Source of the DNA: Corella eumyota
Taxonomy: Eukaryota; Chordata; Ascidiacea; Phlebobranchia; Corellidae
Assembly (NCBI GenBank): GCA_963082875.1
Contig: OY720100.1
Span: 1,240,001 to 1,304,000 of the forward strand
DNA length: 64,000 bases
Direction of reading: 5' to 3'
Of the stretch, positions 1-12,200 are shown in pieces. Position numbers and translations under genes: made by a program. The notes under the pieces were generated by a model that worked only from the letters and a program-made list of their open reading frames with translations, did not search any database and was not told where the DNA came from. Each line of letters starts with the position of its first letter. Positions within the stretch are counted from its first letter, which is position 1.

Positions 1-3000
1 CATATTTCTTTTGATTTGGTGGTTTACCTTGTTCCTGCCTAGCTAATAAAGCATCTAGTTTGTTCTTATGTGAAGTTTTAGCAATTTCTTTTTTATCAAA
101 TAATTCACCTGGCACCATTTTCTTAAAAAAACCCACAAAAAATTGTTGACTACTAATCATACTTTTATAGCAAGTATAGTGCATACTTAGTCAATTTAGA
201 AACCTATTGAGTACAATATATAAGTGCTATAAAAACTATTGAAAGTTAAATAACATATGTTTTGATTGATATGGATATGTATATATATTAATATAATTTG
301 TGACCTAAGTAAAACATAAAGTTAACCAATGGTTCACTATTTTTAAAGTTAACTAATGGTTCACAAAAAGTATTAAAATAATTATAATTTTGAGTTAGTT
401 TTAGGTACAAAATAAAGAAGATATTTTACAAAAGAATAATAAATAACTTACCCGGTCTAATATTTTAGTTCGTTCCTTCTCGTTAGTTGTTAGTGGTTTA
501 ACTGAATAACAAAAAATAAATATGACTTGACGAAATAAAACATTACAAAAAATATTTAACTTTTATAATACCTTTCTTTTACTTAAACTTAAACTCAAAA
601 AGTAATGAGTGGTATTTGAAACTTAATACATTAAATAAATAGAAATCACTAAAAAAATAGAAAATCGATTAGTAACATAAAATCGACCTACATTATTATT
701 GTTAGTTGAACCCTGAAAATTTAATTAACAAACTTACTTTTGACCCCCGAATCAATATGTTTAGACATATTATTGAACATTAAAGAACTTGAATATCCTA
801 CAGACCTAAATTAAAAATTTAAAAAAAAAGTTTAAAATGAAAATTAATATATTTATTTTTTAAAGTTTTTTCGATTATTATAAGCTTAACAAAACTTACA
901 GTTTCATATTTGGAACTTTTTTGCTTGCCTTCTCCAATTGTTGTTCCCCAATCTCAGTAAAACCACAATCCCATACATATAAGCAGTTGATGTTGTGGAG
1001 ACATGATGAGAAAGCAACAGCACACTCATCTCCAAGATTGTTGTAGCTTATATATAACTTTTGTATCTAAAATAGTTGAAATTTTTGTGTTAATTACTTT
1101 ATTTTTTATTTAATATTGACTATAAGTTAATTAACATTAAAATACAAGCATAATAATTATTATGTTTTCTTAAAACCAAACCTTAAAAAATTGTAAAAAG
1201 ATTGGTTTTAGCAATTACACACAATTCTATTTGGGTAATATACAGGGTATATATTTTTAATTTAACAAATTCAATAATGCCAAATAGTAAAGTTATACAC
1301 TCACAGGAATTGTTAGTTTTGAACAACCTCTAGCAATGGCCAATCCACCAACATCTGTGAAGTTACAACACCTAATATCAAGTTCCTCAAACTTGTCAAT
1401 AACCTCACCCAGTATTGTTGCAGCATCATCACCAATTTCGTTCCCTGACAAGTCCAACTTTATCTAAAACAAGATGTCATTCTTACTCACTATTAATTTT
1501 TTTTAAAGTAAAATCCTATTTTATTACTTAGGATTTTATTGCTAGGAAAATCCTATTTTATTCCAATTATAATAAGATTTAAAAAATAATATATTTATCG
1601 TTTAACTTTAATATTTTTTAAAAACCACTGTTTAAACTTTATTGTATTTGCAAATGTGACATCATAAATACCATGCAATTGCCTGATACAAGCATTCGTT
1701 TTTTCTTTTATACAAAAGTAAATCTTTACAAAATTTAATTACCTCTATGATGTCAAAAAAGTTAATTGTGTTTTTTTGGTAAAAAACACATCAGAGTGGA
1801 TTGGGCTATTATTGCTCATATTTTTATGTTGTTTATTTGTTTTACATTACCTTAAGTTTTAAACCTTTAAAGATACTAGGCAGTTGAGATAGGTCAGTTT
1901 CTTTAAACACCATCCTTAAAGAAAGAGGTTTGGTCAATTGTTCAAACAAGTAGCCAAGATGGATGTAGTCACTCGGCAACAACGTTTCCTTAAACTCAAG
2001 GTCTAAATAATCAGGTAGAAGACTTAGAATAGACTGGTTGAGGTCATCATCGTTGGATTCATACAAATAACTGCTAAGTTCAATAAAAGTTGCTAAAGAA
2101 TTGACATTTTGACTTAAATTATGAGCATAAAGACTGTTGAGTTCAAACAGGGTTGCAGTGTTTGTTGATGATGAAAAATCAATTTTTTTACACAAATCTT
2201 GAGCATATGTTTTCAGAACAGCTCGTTTCTCATCATAAGCGGTTGAAGAACCAGATTGAAATTCAGACAAATCCTTGGAACTGTAAAACCCAAACAGAAA
2301 TTTTGTGACTACTTCCCATCGACTAGTGGAAAACTGGGGAACACATTCTTGAAATTCATCCAAACTTGCCCATAAGAATAAATACATGGCAGCAAACAGT
2401 TCTAGCCAGGTGAGATGACTGAAGTTGCTTCGTTTGTCTCCTTCCAATATCTTGACTTTCATGTTTGAAAAATCATAAACAAAAGTGTCAAGAAAAGTAT
2501 CAAGCATTTTTTTGGTAATTCCAGCCTTTTTGATATCTTTTTGATCAAAAAGAATTTTTTTCTGCTCAAACCCATTCCATGCAAGAAAAGCTAGGCCTTT
2601 AAATTCGTTCTCAAGAATGTCCGTGTTGTCAGGAAAATGATCTGACCTCATATAATGCTTTAAAGAAGTAAGCATAACATTTGTCATAGTTTTTAGATTA
2701 ACTTCAGAGCCAGAAAAAATTGCTTGATTAATGCAGTGCATGGATAGAATACAGTTGACAGGAACATAATTGTAAGCATCAATATCTGGATGATCTTGTA
2801 AGAAGGTTAAGACTTTAGGTGAATTTTCCCCACATATTTGCACGCAAATGTTTTCTTGTGCTTCCTTATTGAAACCAAGTAGTTTTAACACTAAGATAGG
2901 CCTGCAAGAAGGATGCCACTCATACATTTGCCTCGGTCGAGAAGTGATAAACTTATAAGCATTGGGAAATAACTTTCCAGTAAAAATGTTTTTTAGAAAA

Positions 3001-6000
3001 TCTTCGGCAGAGCCATTTGTAGATACCAAGTTTTTGGGTGCTTCCCCTAAAGTAGTACTACCGGCTTCATCCAGTCCATCAAAGATGAGGATAGTGTCAG
3101 AACTGTTTTTAATGCAATTAAATGATTCTACATCAGTAGATTCTGGCTTATCCCAATCAATGGATGAATTTGTAACAAGAAATCTGAAAATCGACATTTT
3201 TTCGTGAAAATCAACTGATCGCAAAATAATGCTGAATATAAATTTTATATTCTGAAGAAAGTCGCTATTTTCAGAAAAAATTTCCTGAATCAGAATTTTA
3301 ATAAAAGTTGATTTGCCAGTCCCTGCGTGCCCAACAAGTGCCATGACTTTAGAATGTATTTTAATAAAGTCTCTTTTTTTTTTGTCTAATTCAAGTCGTT
3401 TAGCTTCATTTTTTGTCGTTTTATTGAATTTTCGTTCAGCTGCTGCTTCAGCATTTCTTTTTGCTAATTCAAATACTTCATTCACCTTAATCTTTGTACC
3501 AGAGTGATAGTCAGGTTCAGTTAACTTGGACATTCTTTCAAATTGTTCATTTCTGGTATGAAAGTGATCAACTGAATCTAAATCTTTAACATCAGTTGAA
3601 GAATATTCAACAAGTTCTAACTCAACAAATTCTAATTGTTTGTCCAACTGGACAGGAGAGCAAAATTCATTGGCAAAACTACTAGCTTGCTCAAAACATT
3701 TGATGGAAAGTTGTTCACATAAAGAATTATCTAAAATAATTATTATTTATTAAAAACAACATTTTAAAGTGTCATATGAATTTCCAAAACCCAAAATTTA
3801 ACTTTGGTATGCAAGCAGAAAAGTATCAAGGTTAGTCAGCAGTGGCTTTCAAAATAAGCACAGTGGTAAGTTGAAAAGAATGACAATTTTTATTTAAAAA
3901 ATGTAGGCATATAACCTATAAAGCGGGGGTTAAAATTAAAAAATTACAATTAGTTAAATGACATTGCAAAATATTTTACTTTAAAAGTAGAGACTCCAAA
4001 AAGCGCTGTTTATATTGTTTAATCATAAAGTATACTGTACTCAAACGTCAAACAGAAAATTCATAATAGCTTTACCATTATTGAACTGTAACATTATTAA
4101 CCAAAAAGTATATTAACTTTTATTTAACCTGTATCAAAAGTTTCATGATGCTCCGTAGAAATTTGGGTAACAGAACTTTCATTAAACAGGTTATAACTGG
4201 GGTTATAGTTGATATTTACATTTGCATCTGCAAACAATAAAAAAGTTTAGCTTTGATTACAAAAAAAAATTATTTTATCTAAAAAAAAAACAAGCTTGCT
4301 AATTTACATGTAAGCAATTATTCAAAACAAAACTTTATCAAAATTAAAAAACAAAACTTTGAAGAGTTAAATATTGAAGGTCAATAAAATTAACCAGAAA
4401 TAACTTACTAGGAGGTATATGCCTGGCAATGCTTTCAATATCTAAATCTGAGTTCAAACCAAACGAGTTCTAAAAAACATAAAAACTGGTTTTTGTTTAA
4501 TATTTATAAATTAAAACACAAATTACAAGTGGGTAGACATATGTGCAAAATGCTATAAGGTATACTTGTTTAGTGATGTAACATTATTTTAAATATTTGT
4601 TTTTGAATTTATATTTTAACAAAAACCAGCAGTGTGGTGTAGTGGTAAGAACAAGTGCTACACCTCACCGTCGTGAGTTTAATACCCACTGCTCTCAAGC
4701 TGTAGCGTCCTTGAGTAAGGCGTTATAAACAGAATAAACTTCTGCTTAGTCAGCACCGAATCAGCAGTTTAATTATAATTAAGACATTTACAAAAAAAAC
4801 TGATTTATGCGAAACCCACTAATATACCTACATTTTTAAAAAAATCATTTTAACAAAAATCACAATACAAAAAACATTTTTTTGCATTTGGTAAAAATTC
4901 ATAAATTGAACTTTTGTTACTTGATGTCAAAAATTTTTTCATTTTAAAAAATATACAACAGAAATATTTTATAAATTATTCTGCAAAAACAAATTGTTGC
5001 TAGCTTAATTTGTTAGAATCTTACTTAGCATAACATTTAAAATTATGAAAATGAGGTAAATACGATGACTAAATCCATTCCCTTACAACATAACTTTTTT
5101 TAAACTGTTTAGTGACCAAATTCAAATTCTCTTTTTAATTTTTTTTTAATAAAAACTAAACAAAACTTATTTTCACCTGAAAATCTTCAAGTTGTGAAGA
5201 TTCTTCGTCATTGTTCTTTGGAAGATCTGGATTATTAAATTAAAATTTTTAAGCCGAAGAAATTTGAACAAATTAACATAAAATGACAGTGTTTATTTTT
5301 TAAATTTGTAGTTAACTAGGTAAAACAAAGCTAGAAAAATAGTGTTTCTTATTTAATTACAAAACACAGGAAGTTACATAAGGAAGGCAAATTGCACCAA
5401 TACAGAGGCGGAGTAAAACACACGAGCTTCATTACTACAACTTATTAAAATTTTTAAAGTATACAATCAAATTAGGACAAGTCTTTGTATAGAATTGTTA
5501 ATGTATAGATAAAGAAGCAAAAAAAACTTATGGTCTTTGAAACTTAAACTTTATAAAGGTTACAAAACCCAAATTCAACTAAATTTACCCTTAATGTGTC
5601 TTTTTCTTGGCTCAGGAAAAACTTTTTTGTATTTCTTTGCTGTTGGTTCTGATTCTTCAAGTTGCTCCTTTAAACAAAAAAGAATGTTTTATTTTTAAAT
5701 AAAAACCAGTAATTTAATTTCACTTTAATAGCATTTTAGGGCCCAATTTAAATTATAAATAATTTTTATTTATTAACAAAATAACTTTAAAGTCAAAACC
5801 TGATTTGAGGCAGAAGAACTTAGCCGTTTATTTTCATTCAAAATGGAACCTTTAAGGTAAAAACTTAAGTTAATGCTGAGTATAATTTTAATTTTCAGTT
5901 TCTTTTTCAATATTTTTTAATTGATTTTTTGTTTGACGATTTTTCTCTAAAAGTATATTTATTCAAGCAATACATTTCACAAAATTAATATTATCTGTAT

Positions 6001-6622
6001 AAAAAGTTTACTCAGTTGTAAATTTGGTTACTAACACTTTGATCTGGTTTCTGTAGACAAACAGAATCGTGTAAAATTAACAAACATCTTACTTTGGGGC
6101 AAATTCCTTGAAATTTCAGCAAAATCACTGCTAGAAACATTTAAACTTTCTGATTGTACTTCTAAGTTCTGTAAAATGTAAATTAGAACAGAATTATACT
6201 GTTGTTACTTTTTCTAATAATTTAATTGGTGTATAAGTCTCATTGACTTTTGTACCAAATTTTACTACCGCAACCTTACAGGTTGGTTAAAAATTTATTT
6301 TGTTAAAGAATAAATTTAAAACTTGTTTTTTCTTTTAAAATTTTTACTGATTTAAAAATATATTTGCAGTTAAATAAGGTGGTGGTGGTACTAAAGTAAA
6401 GAAAAATTTTTAAATACAATAATTTACCTGGGAAGTTAAACTTGATTCAGGATCATTTGGATTTTGCAACTCTGGATTCTTAACATCTGGTAACACTGGA
6501 TCATTAACATCTGGCAACACTGGATCATTAACATCTGGCAACACTGGATCATTAACATCTGGCAACTCTGAATTATTATTGTTTGGCAACTCTTGGTCAC
6601 TTGATTCATTAGTTTCTTCCAT
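1..6622 (-). CDS. NLR-like protein: NACHT NTPase with C-terminal leucine-rich repeats (3' end off window)
   Basis: Probable cytosolic innate immune receptor. Exons, 5' to 3': 6622-6428, 6168-6093, 5849-5800, 5667-5589, 5226-5177, 4469-4409, 4227-4129, 3730-1851, 1463-1315, 1066-900, 501-452, 121-1; phases agree at every junction. The large exon holds the NACHT module: Walker A GHAGTGKST, Walker B ILIFDGLDEAG, sensor FITSRPRQ, and the NLR-type motif FSHLTWLELFAAMYLFL. The exons at 1463 and 1066 encode about three ribonuclease-inhibitor-type LRRs (LDLSGNEIGDD, LYISYNNLGDE). The N-terminal ~230 residues are acidic, Ser/Asn-rich and begin with LPDVNDPV repeats; I see no DEATH, CARD or pyrin fold there. 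After the LRRs a Lys-rich stretch runs off the window without a stop. The start is the first ATG of the repeat exon; upstream codons in that frame have only TTG. NACHT-LRR identity is firm; ligand and effector partners are unknown. Confidence 0.85.
4627..4780 (+). repeat. tRNA-derived SINE (family 1), 3'-truncated
   Basis: Head contains an A-box-like TGGTGTAGTGGTAAGAAC and a degraded B-box-like region, followed by the family body (GAGTAAGGCG...TATAAAC). Lies in an NLR-like intron. Confidence 0.8.
6478..6573 (-). repeat. 24-bp coding minisatellite in NLR-like exon 1
   Basis: About four tandem 24-bp units encode repeats of LPDVNDPV with slight drift at the ends. The unit is a multiple of three, so copy changes keep the frame. 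It lies within 100 bp of the large inverted repeat upstream. Confidence 0.85.
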
Positions 6623-6661
6623 AATAAAACTTTTAAATAAATTTTTAAAGTTTGACAATGC

Positions 6662-7305
6662 AGAAAATGGGGACGCGGAATTTGAGGGAATGGAAAATGA
6701 AGGAACGGAAATTGAAGGAACGGAAAATGAAGGAACCGGAAAATGAAGGAACGGAAAATGAAGGAACCGGAAAATGAAGGAACGGAAAATGAAGGAACCG
6801 GAAAATGAAGGAACGGAAAATGAAGGAACCGGAAAATGAAGGAACGGAAATTGAAGGAAAGTGAAAAAAGGAGAGGCGGAATTCTAAAAAAATAAAACGC
6901 GGAAATACCGTTGACTATTTATTTGTATTTAAGTCGATATTATTTTAGAAATAAACGGGCATTTTATAGAAGAGGGTTAGGGTATGCTGGGGTAATAAAA
7001 ATTAACTCATTATCGCTTATCAGTTCTCAAATAAATGACAGTAAACCTAAATAAACAGTCAACGGTATTTCCGCGTTTTATTTTTTTAGGATTCCGCTAC
7101 TCCTTTTTTTACTTTCCTTCAATTTCCGTTCCTTCATTTTCCGGTTCCTTCATTTTCCGTTCCTTCATTTTCCGGTTCCTTCATTTTCCGTTCCTTCATT
7201 TTCCGGTTCCTTCATTTTCCGTTCCTTCATTTTCCGGTTCCTTCATTTTCCGTTCCTTCATTTTCCGTTCCTTCAATTTCCATTCCCTCATTTTCAGTCG
7301 ACCCC
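6662..7305. repeat. Long inverted repeat (foldback) with minisatellite arms
   Basis: Left arm about 6662-6930, right arm about 7045-7305, loop about 115 bp. The inner arm sequence (ACGCGGAAATACCGTTGACT and its complement) is nearly perfect for over 60 bp. Each arm also contains an array of alternating 15- and 16-bp units built on GGAACGGAAAATGAA and GGAACCGGAAAATGAA. Outer ends match less well. No transposase reading frame or clear target-site duplication was seen. It may be a foldback-type non-autonomous DNA element or an inverted duplication of a minisatellite. Confidence 0.85.
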
Positions 7306-8626
7306 AGAAAATCATAACAGTAAATAACAAGACAATGTTAAAGGTTCATTTTATTCAGATCACCTAAAAAAATAAAAACAAAAATTTTGATTACAAAAGT
7401 TTATATATCTTTTAAACAGTTGAATAGGCATGTTTGCAATGTAAAAATATTTAAGTGCCGAGAAAATATGCAGAATTAAATGGATCGATGTTTTCTGAAA
7501 GGTTTTCGAATCATTTGAAAAGTTAAACCCTAATCTTCACCCATTTAGAATACATTTAAAACATTCAATTTATTTGGTATACATTTGATTCCGCATATTG
7601 CATAGTTTTGTCTGGTTGTAGGTGCTGGTAAGAAGTAAGGTTTGTTTATTTTATCAAAGGTGCTTTTTTAATTTCTATTCTAACATACATTGGCGAGCTG
7701 TGTAAGACAATTAATGTTTATATACGTTGGTGTTGCCGTTGTCCTTGATCAAAAAGAGGAACACAAACAGACAAAGAATATTTGTTTATATAGACAGGGT
7801 GAATGACGTATAACTAAGTATTTTCTATCGTTTTTTATCCTCGGCTTAGAAGTCATATATTAATTGTTTAAAAAAATAAATAAATAATTTTAAAAAAATA
7901 TTCTTCGTTCTATTTTTGTACAATCTTGTTTACATTTAAAAATTAGACGTTAAAATTTAAGCGCATTTTGCAAATTAAAAAATATCGTAGCATTTTAGTT
8001 ATATTTTGTAATAGCTGTAATAAAATATATGTAATTTTAATTTTAACGGATTTGAACAGTTGTTTTGTTAATTTGACTAAGCAAAATTTTGTAAGGAAGC
8101 TTAAATCACTAATCACGGTTGGTTTAACTGCCGAGGCCTTCTAATAAAACAATATTCTGAAAAACAATGTAACATATCTATTTTCTAATTTGAATTAAAA
8201 TATAAGCACATATCAGGAATAAACCAAATGTAATTGCAATACAAATGATATACCAATATGTACTACTTACTACACATCCAAGTTAAACTAATTTTTTTAA
8301 TCAAAGTTCATTAAAACACAAACTTTTTAACTTCACCAATTTTAGTGCCATGATATCATAATCAAATACTGTTGACGTCATATAAAAAAATGGGTTTAAA
8401 AGCGTTAAAAAAGATTAGTTATTGCAGCTTTAGTAGAAAGTTAAGGAAAATAAATCAAAAGTAAAATGAAATTAATAAAATAACAAAATGTGATGATTAT
8501 TTATATATACTGCTAAGCAAGATTAAAAAAAAATGGTAAAAATATAAAAATGTTGGATTTTTAAACCCTAGGCAATCCCAGTATAACTATATATAAAGTT
8601 TTTATAAAAACAAAAATAGGAGATTT
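7306..8626. other. Intergenic, no gene seen
   Basis: AT-rich sequence between the inverted repeat and the LRR exon stop. No exon with coherent splice sites, no RNA gene and no recognisable repeat were found. Poly(A) signals and any promoter for the NLR-like gene cannot be placed with confidence. Confidence 0.5.
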
Positions 8627-9108
8627 TTAGTTTTTGCGAGTTTTAAAACACTCCAAAAAACTTGTTTTTTCCATAAACAAACGATTTAGACAAGATTTCT
8701 TTAGCGCAGGGTTGGCAGATAATTGAAGGTAAAATTGCTCCGAGTTGTTAAAATCCAGAAGTTGACGGGAAACACCGAACAAGTTGTTATCACTTAGTAT
8801 TAAACTCAGAACATTTGGGTTATTAATAAGAAAATGACCAGGGGCGTTTCGCAGATTATTTCCCTGGAAATTTACGCTCACGAGCCCGGGAAAAAAGTGT
8901 AAAATTCGACGGGCTAATGGAGTGGTAATATTATTATAACTTAAATCTAGTTTTTCAATATTTTTGGTCGAAATTAAGGCAGTGTTTCCATCGTCAAGTT
9001 GAACAGTTAACATAAAACCTTCGGGAATTAAATTTTTACGCATGGTCACGTGATCACAATATAGTGTAGTGGAAGAAATAGAATCCATTCTGCAGAAATC
9101 TTGTTCAA
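8627..9108 (-). CDS. LRR-encoding exon: alternative last exon of the ferroxidase, or a separate small LRR gene
   Basis: An open frame of about 160 codons with a TAA at 8629-8627. It encodes at least three LRRs (KLDLSYNNITTPLARRIL, SVNFQGNNLRNAPGHFL, SLILSDNNLFGVSRQLL) followed by a Cys-containing cap (KKSCLNRLF, FLECFK). A splice acceptor (TTTGCAG) ends at 9109, and the frame stays open from there through eight codons to the first ATG at 9088. The upstream ferroxidase exon ends in phase 1 at a GT, and joining G to TT keeps the LRR frame. Alternatives: an independent gene starting at the ATG at 9088, or a downstream cistron receiving a trans-spliced leader at the same acceptor, a process known in Ciona. 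AATAAA lies just upstream of the acceptor and would fit the last option. Confidence 0.65.
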
Positions 9109-9242
9109 CTGCAAATCAATTATTTATTACTTAAGTAACCTAAAACAAAATAACAAGTTACACAATTTTTTTAAATATTTTTTACACGCTTTACCAGTAT
9201 AACATAAAGATAAAAAAATCCTATAATTTATATAAAAAGATT

Positions 9243-12200
9243 TAAATACAATTTACTTTAATTACAAAAAAAACAATCATTAAAATTAAAATAATTTTTT
9301 TACCATTTTTTAAAACTTTGTAAGTCGTTTCCATTCCTCCTTCCATATGATCAAACACGTGACAATGAAGCAACCAATCACCGGGCGCGACGGTTACCAT
9401 GTCAACCGTGCCGACAAAACCCGGGTAAACGCTAAATACGTCACCTCTATAAGCTGACGACGATCTAGAATCCAATTTTAACGTAAAAATAATTAAACTT
9501 TTGTTAATTTATTTATCCTCAATGCGGGAAAGTTGACTTCACGACCTAAACATAGAGTAACATCAGTTACCCTTATCCAGTCTCAAGTTGACTTTGACAG
9601 TTTTGAATATTATTGATTATAATTGAGCTGCTGATTGGTTTGCCAATCAAACAGATTATAGCCCCTTCATTATAGGCGCTTGAGCATAAAAGCAGTGCGG
9701 TTCGAACCCAAAACCTTATGTACATGTAGTAAAGCCAAGTGCTCTCGTACATAACAGCACAAGCGTAGGTTAATATATTGTAATATCTTAAGCTAAAGAA
9801 AACCACTATTTTCCTATAAATAATGCCCATACTTAAACAAATTCAGTTCCTACTTACACATGAATATAAGTGTGTGCATGAAAATGAATGGAATGAAAAT
9901 CGGTCTCGCTTCCCCAACCAATGAGATGCCATCGAACTAACCAGTTTTCCCTCATTATTAAACCTGGAACGTGGGAAAGATGACCGTTGATTGCTAAAAT
10001 AAAATATATTTTTTAAATAAAAAAATGTTACTATACTGGTATTTATGATTACTGTTAACAACTTAGTTAAAAAAATAGAAGAAGAGGGGATTAAACCCTA
10101 GAGCCCTTTACTACATGCTCTCATGCTGCAGCGCCTTTGAGTAAGGCGCTATAAATGGTATGAACTTCTGCTGAGCCAACACTTAATCCACAGCTTAATT
10201 ATCAGGCAATTATAATCTATAATCTCCCAAACCAAAGGCAACTCAAGACTAGTTTGGTGTATGGGTTAACTTTAAGTTTGGGTTGTGAAGTCGATAGGTT
10301 GAATAAATAAGAAATTGGAAAACTTATAAATGTAAAAATGTATTTTACTAATATTAATCAAAGCAGGTGTAAAAAAGGTTTCAAATTATTTCACATCAAA
10401 CTTTAAACCCATCACCTTTCATTTTGTTGCTTTCCTCAAATTGTTCGGTTATTTCAAATTCACTCGGTTCAACTCCAACAAAAGTTCGGATATTTTCATC
10501 TAAATATGGACTTAAGTTTTCATCGACGATGTAAAATAGAAGAAAGAACTCTGCATCTATCTCCTGGAGGTTTGATCCTCCTTTGAAATAAAGTTAAAAT
10601 CAATTTAATATTTCATTTTTTTTTGAATTTTATTCATGAATAGCTATTTAATTAAAATAAATCAGTATTATGTGCAAATTGAGAATATGGTTTTTATAAA
10701 CCAAGATTTAAAATAAGGCTAGTATACAAATATACTTTATCGCTAAAGTAGCTAAATAAACCATAAGCTGTGAACATTTTAAAAACTCTAAATACAATAA
10801 TATTTACCATTTTTTTTTAATTTATGACAAAAATTTACAATGAATCATATTAGTTGATACTTAACCGGCAGCATGGTGTAGTGGTAAGAACACTTGCTAC
10901 ACCATACATGGAGTCGTGGGTTCAATCCCCACAGCTCTTATGCTGTAGCGCTCTTAAGTAAGGCGCTATAAACGGTATAAACTCCTGCTGAGCCAACACT
11001 TAATCAGCAGTATAATTATCGGGCAATTTTAATTTATAATATCCCAAACTGCCACAGGCAACTCGGGACTGGGTCTGAGTAACTGACGTCACTCTATGTT
11101 TAAGTCGCACATTCGACTTTCTCACATCGAGGATAAAGATATATACAAAAAACAACCTTAATTTACTTATATTAAACACAACACACAAAGTTAAACTTGA
11201 CAGTTTGACAAGTAACTTAAAAAACAGCATTTAACAGAAGTACAAACCTTTAGCACAAACTAACAAAGGTCCAATGAGACCAGCAACTGGGTCAGTTACC
11301 CTGTTCACCACTGAGATATAAACAAAAGACTGACATGAGGGTTGATCAGGTTTTGGTCCAGCTTCTGGTGGGATCTGGGTAAGGTTAATAACTTGAGGCT
11401 GGGTTGTTAAATATAGAGCTAGATGGATGATATGTATGCTTAAATGAAAAGCTCACAAAATAAGTGGAACCTTCGTTTGTGGTGCTAGGGTAATGTATCG
11501 CTGGCAAATATTAGTTGAAAGTTGCGACCATAATAATATTTAAAATGCTTACCAAAAAGCATGCTATTTACTAGTCCATATAATGTTATGCATTGACTCT
11601 GTACTTTTCCCAGTAGTTTTAACAAATACAAAAACATAAATGTGATTTTATTTTAGTTCAGTCAAACTTGTGGCAAAATTGTTTATAAAAATGCCACACT
11701 TTAAAACTTAAAAAATTTAAATCTTATTTAAGTTGTTATTATTAATTTTTACAAAATACAAAAACTCACAATCCAGTTATATTCCTTAGAGGTCCCAGGT
11801 TCAACTCCCACATCTCCCTCTATTAATGAACTGGGATCTACAGCTCCCCATGGAAACATGTTGTAAGGTTTACTGGCGTTATTCAAAAACAGAATCTATA
11901 ACAAAAGTTTTTTTTTTATTAAATATTTATGCAATATAGGTAATTAACATGACTTAGTTATTGTCAGGTGAAAATAAATTTAACCAGTAGCGTAGTGTAG
12001 TAGTTAAAACATTTGGCTTCACTACAAAAAGTCCGGGGTTCAATCCCTCCTCCTCTCATGCTGTAGCACCCTTGAGTAAGGTGCTACAAACGGTAGGAAC
12101 TTCTGCTGAGCCAAAACGTATTTAACAGCTTATAATTACCAGGCATTTATAATCAATAATTTTCCAAACTGCCAAATGTAACGTGAAACAGTTTAGGCCA

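Noticed and set aside
7035-7367. Plus-strand open frame of 110 codons rich in Phe, Ser and Pro
   Set aside because: It is a translation of the minisatellite right arm of the inverted repeat; the periodic FIF/PSF pattern follows the DNA repeat.
10864-11152. tRNA gene call on the SINE heads
   Set aside because: A- and B-box-like sequences are present but no cloverleaf with a paired acceptor stem; copies share a non-tRNA body, so they are SINEs.
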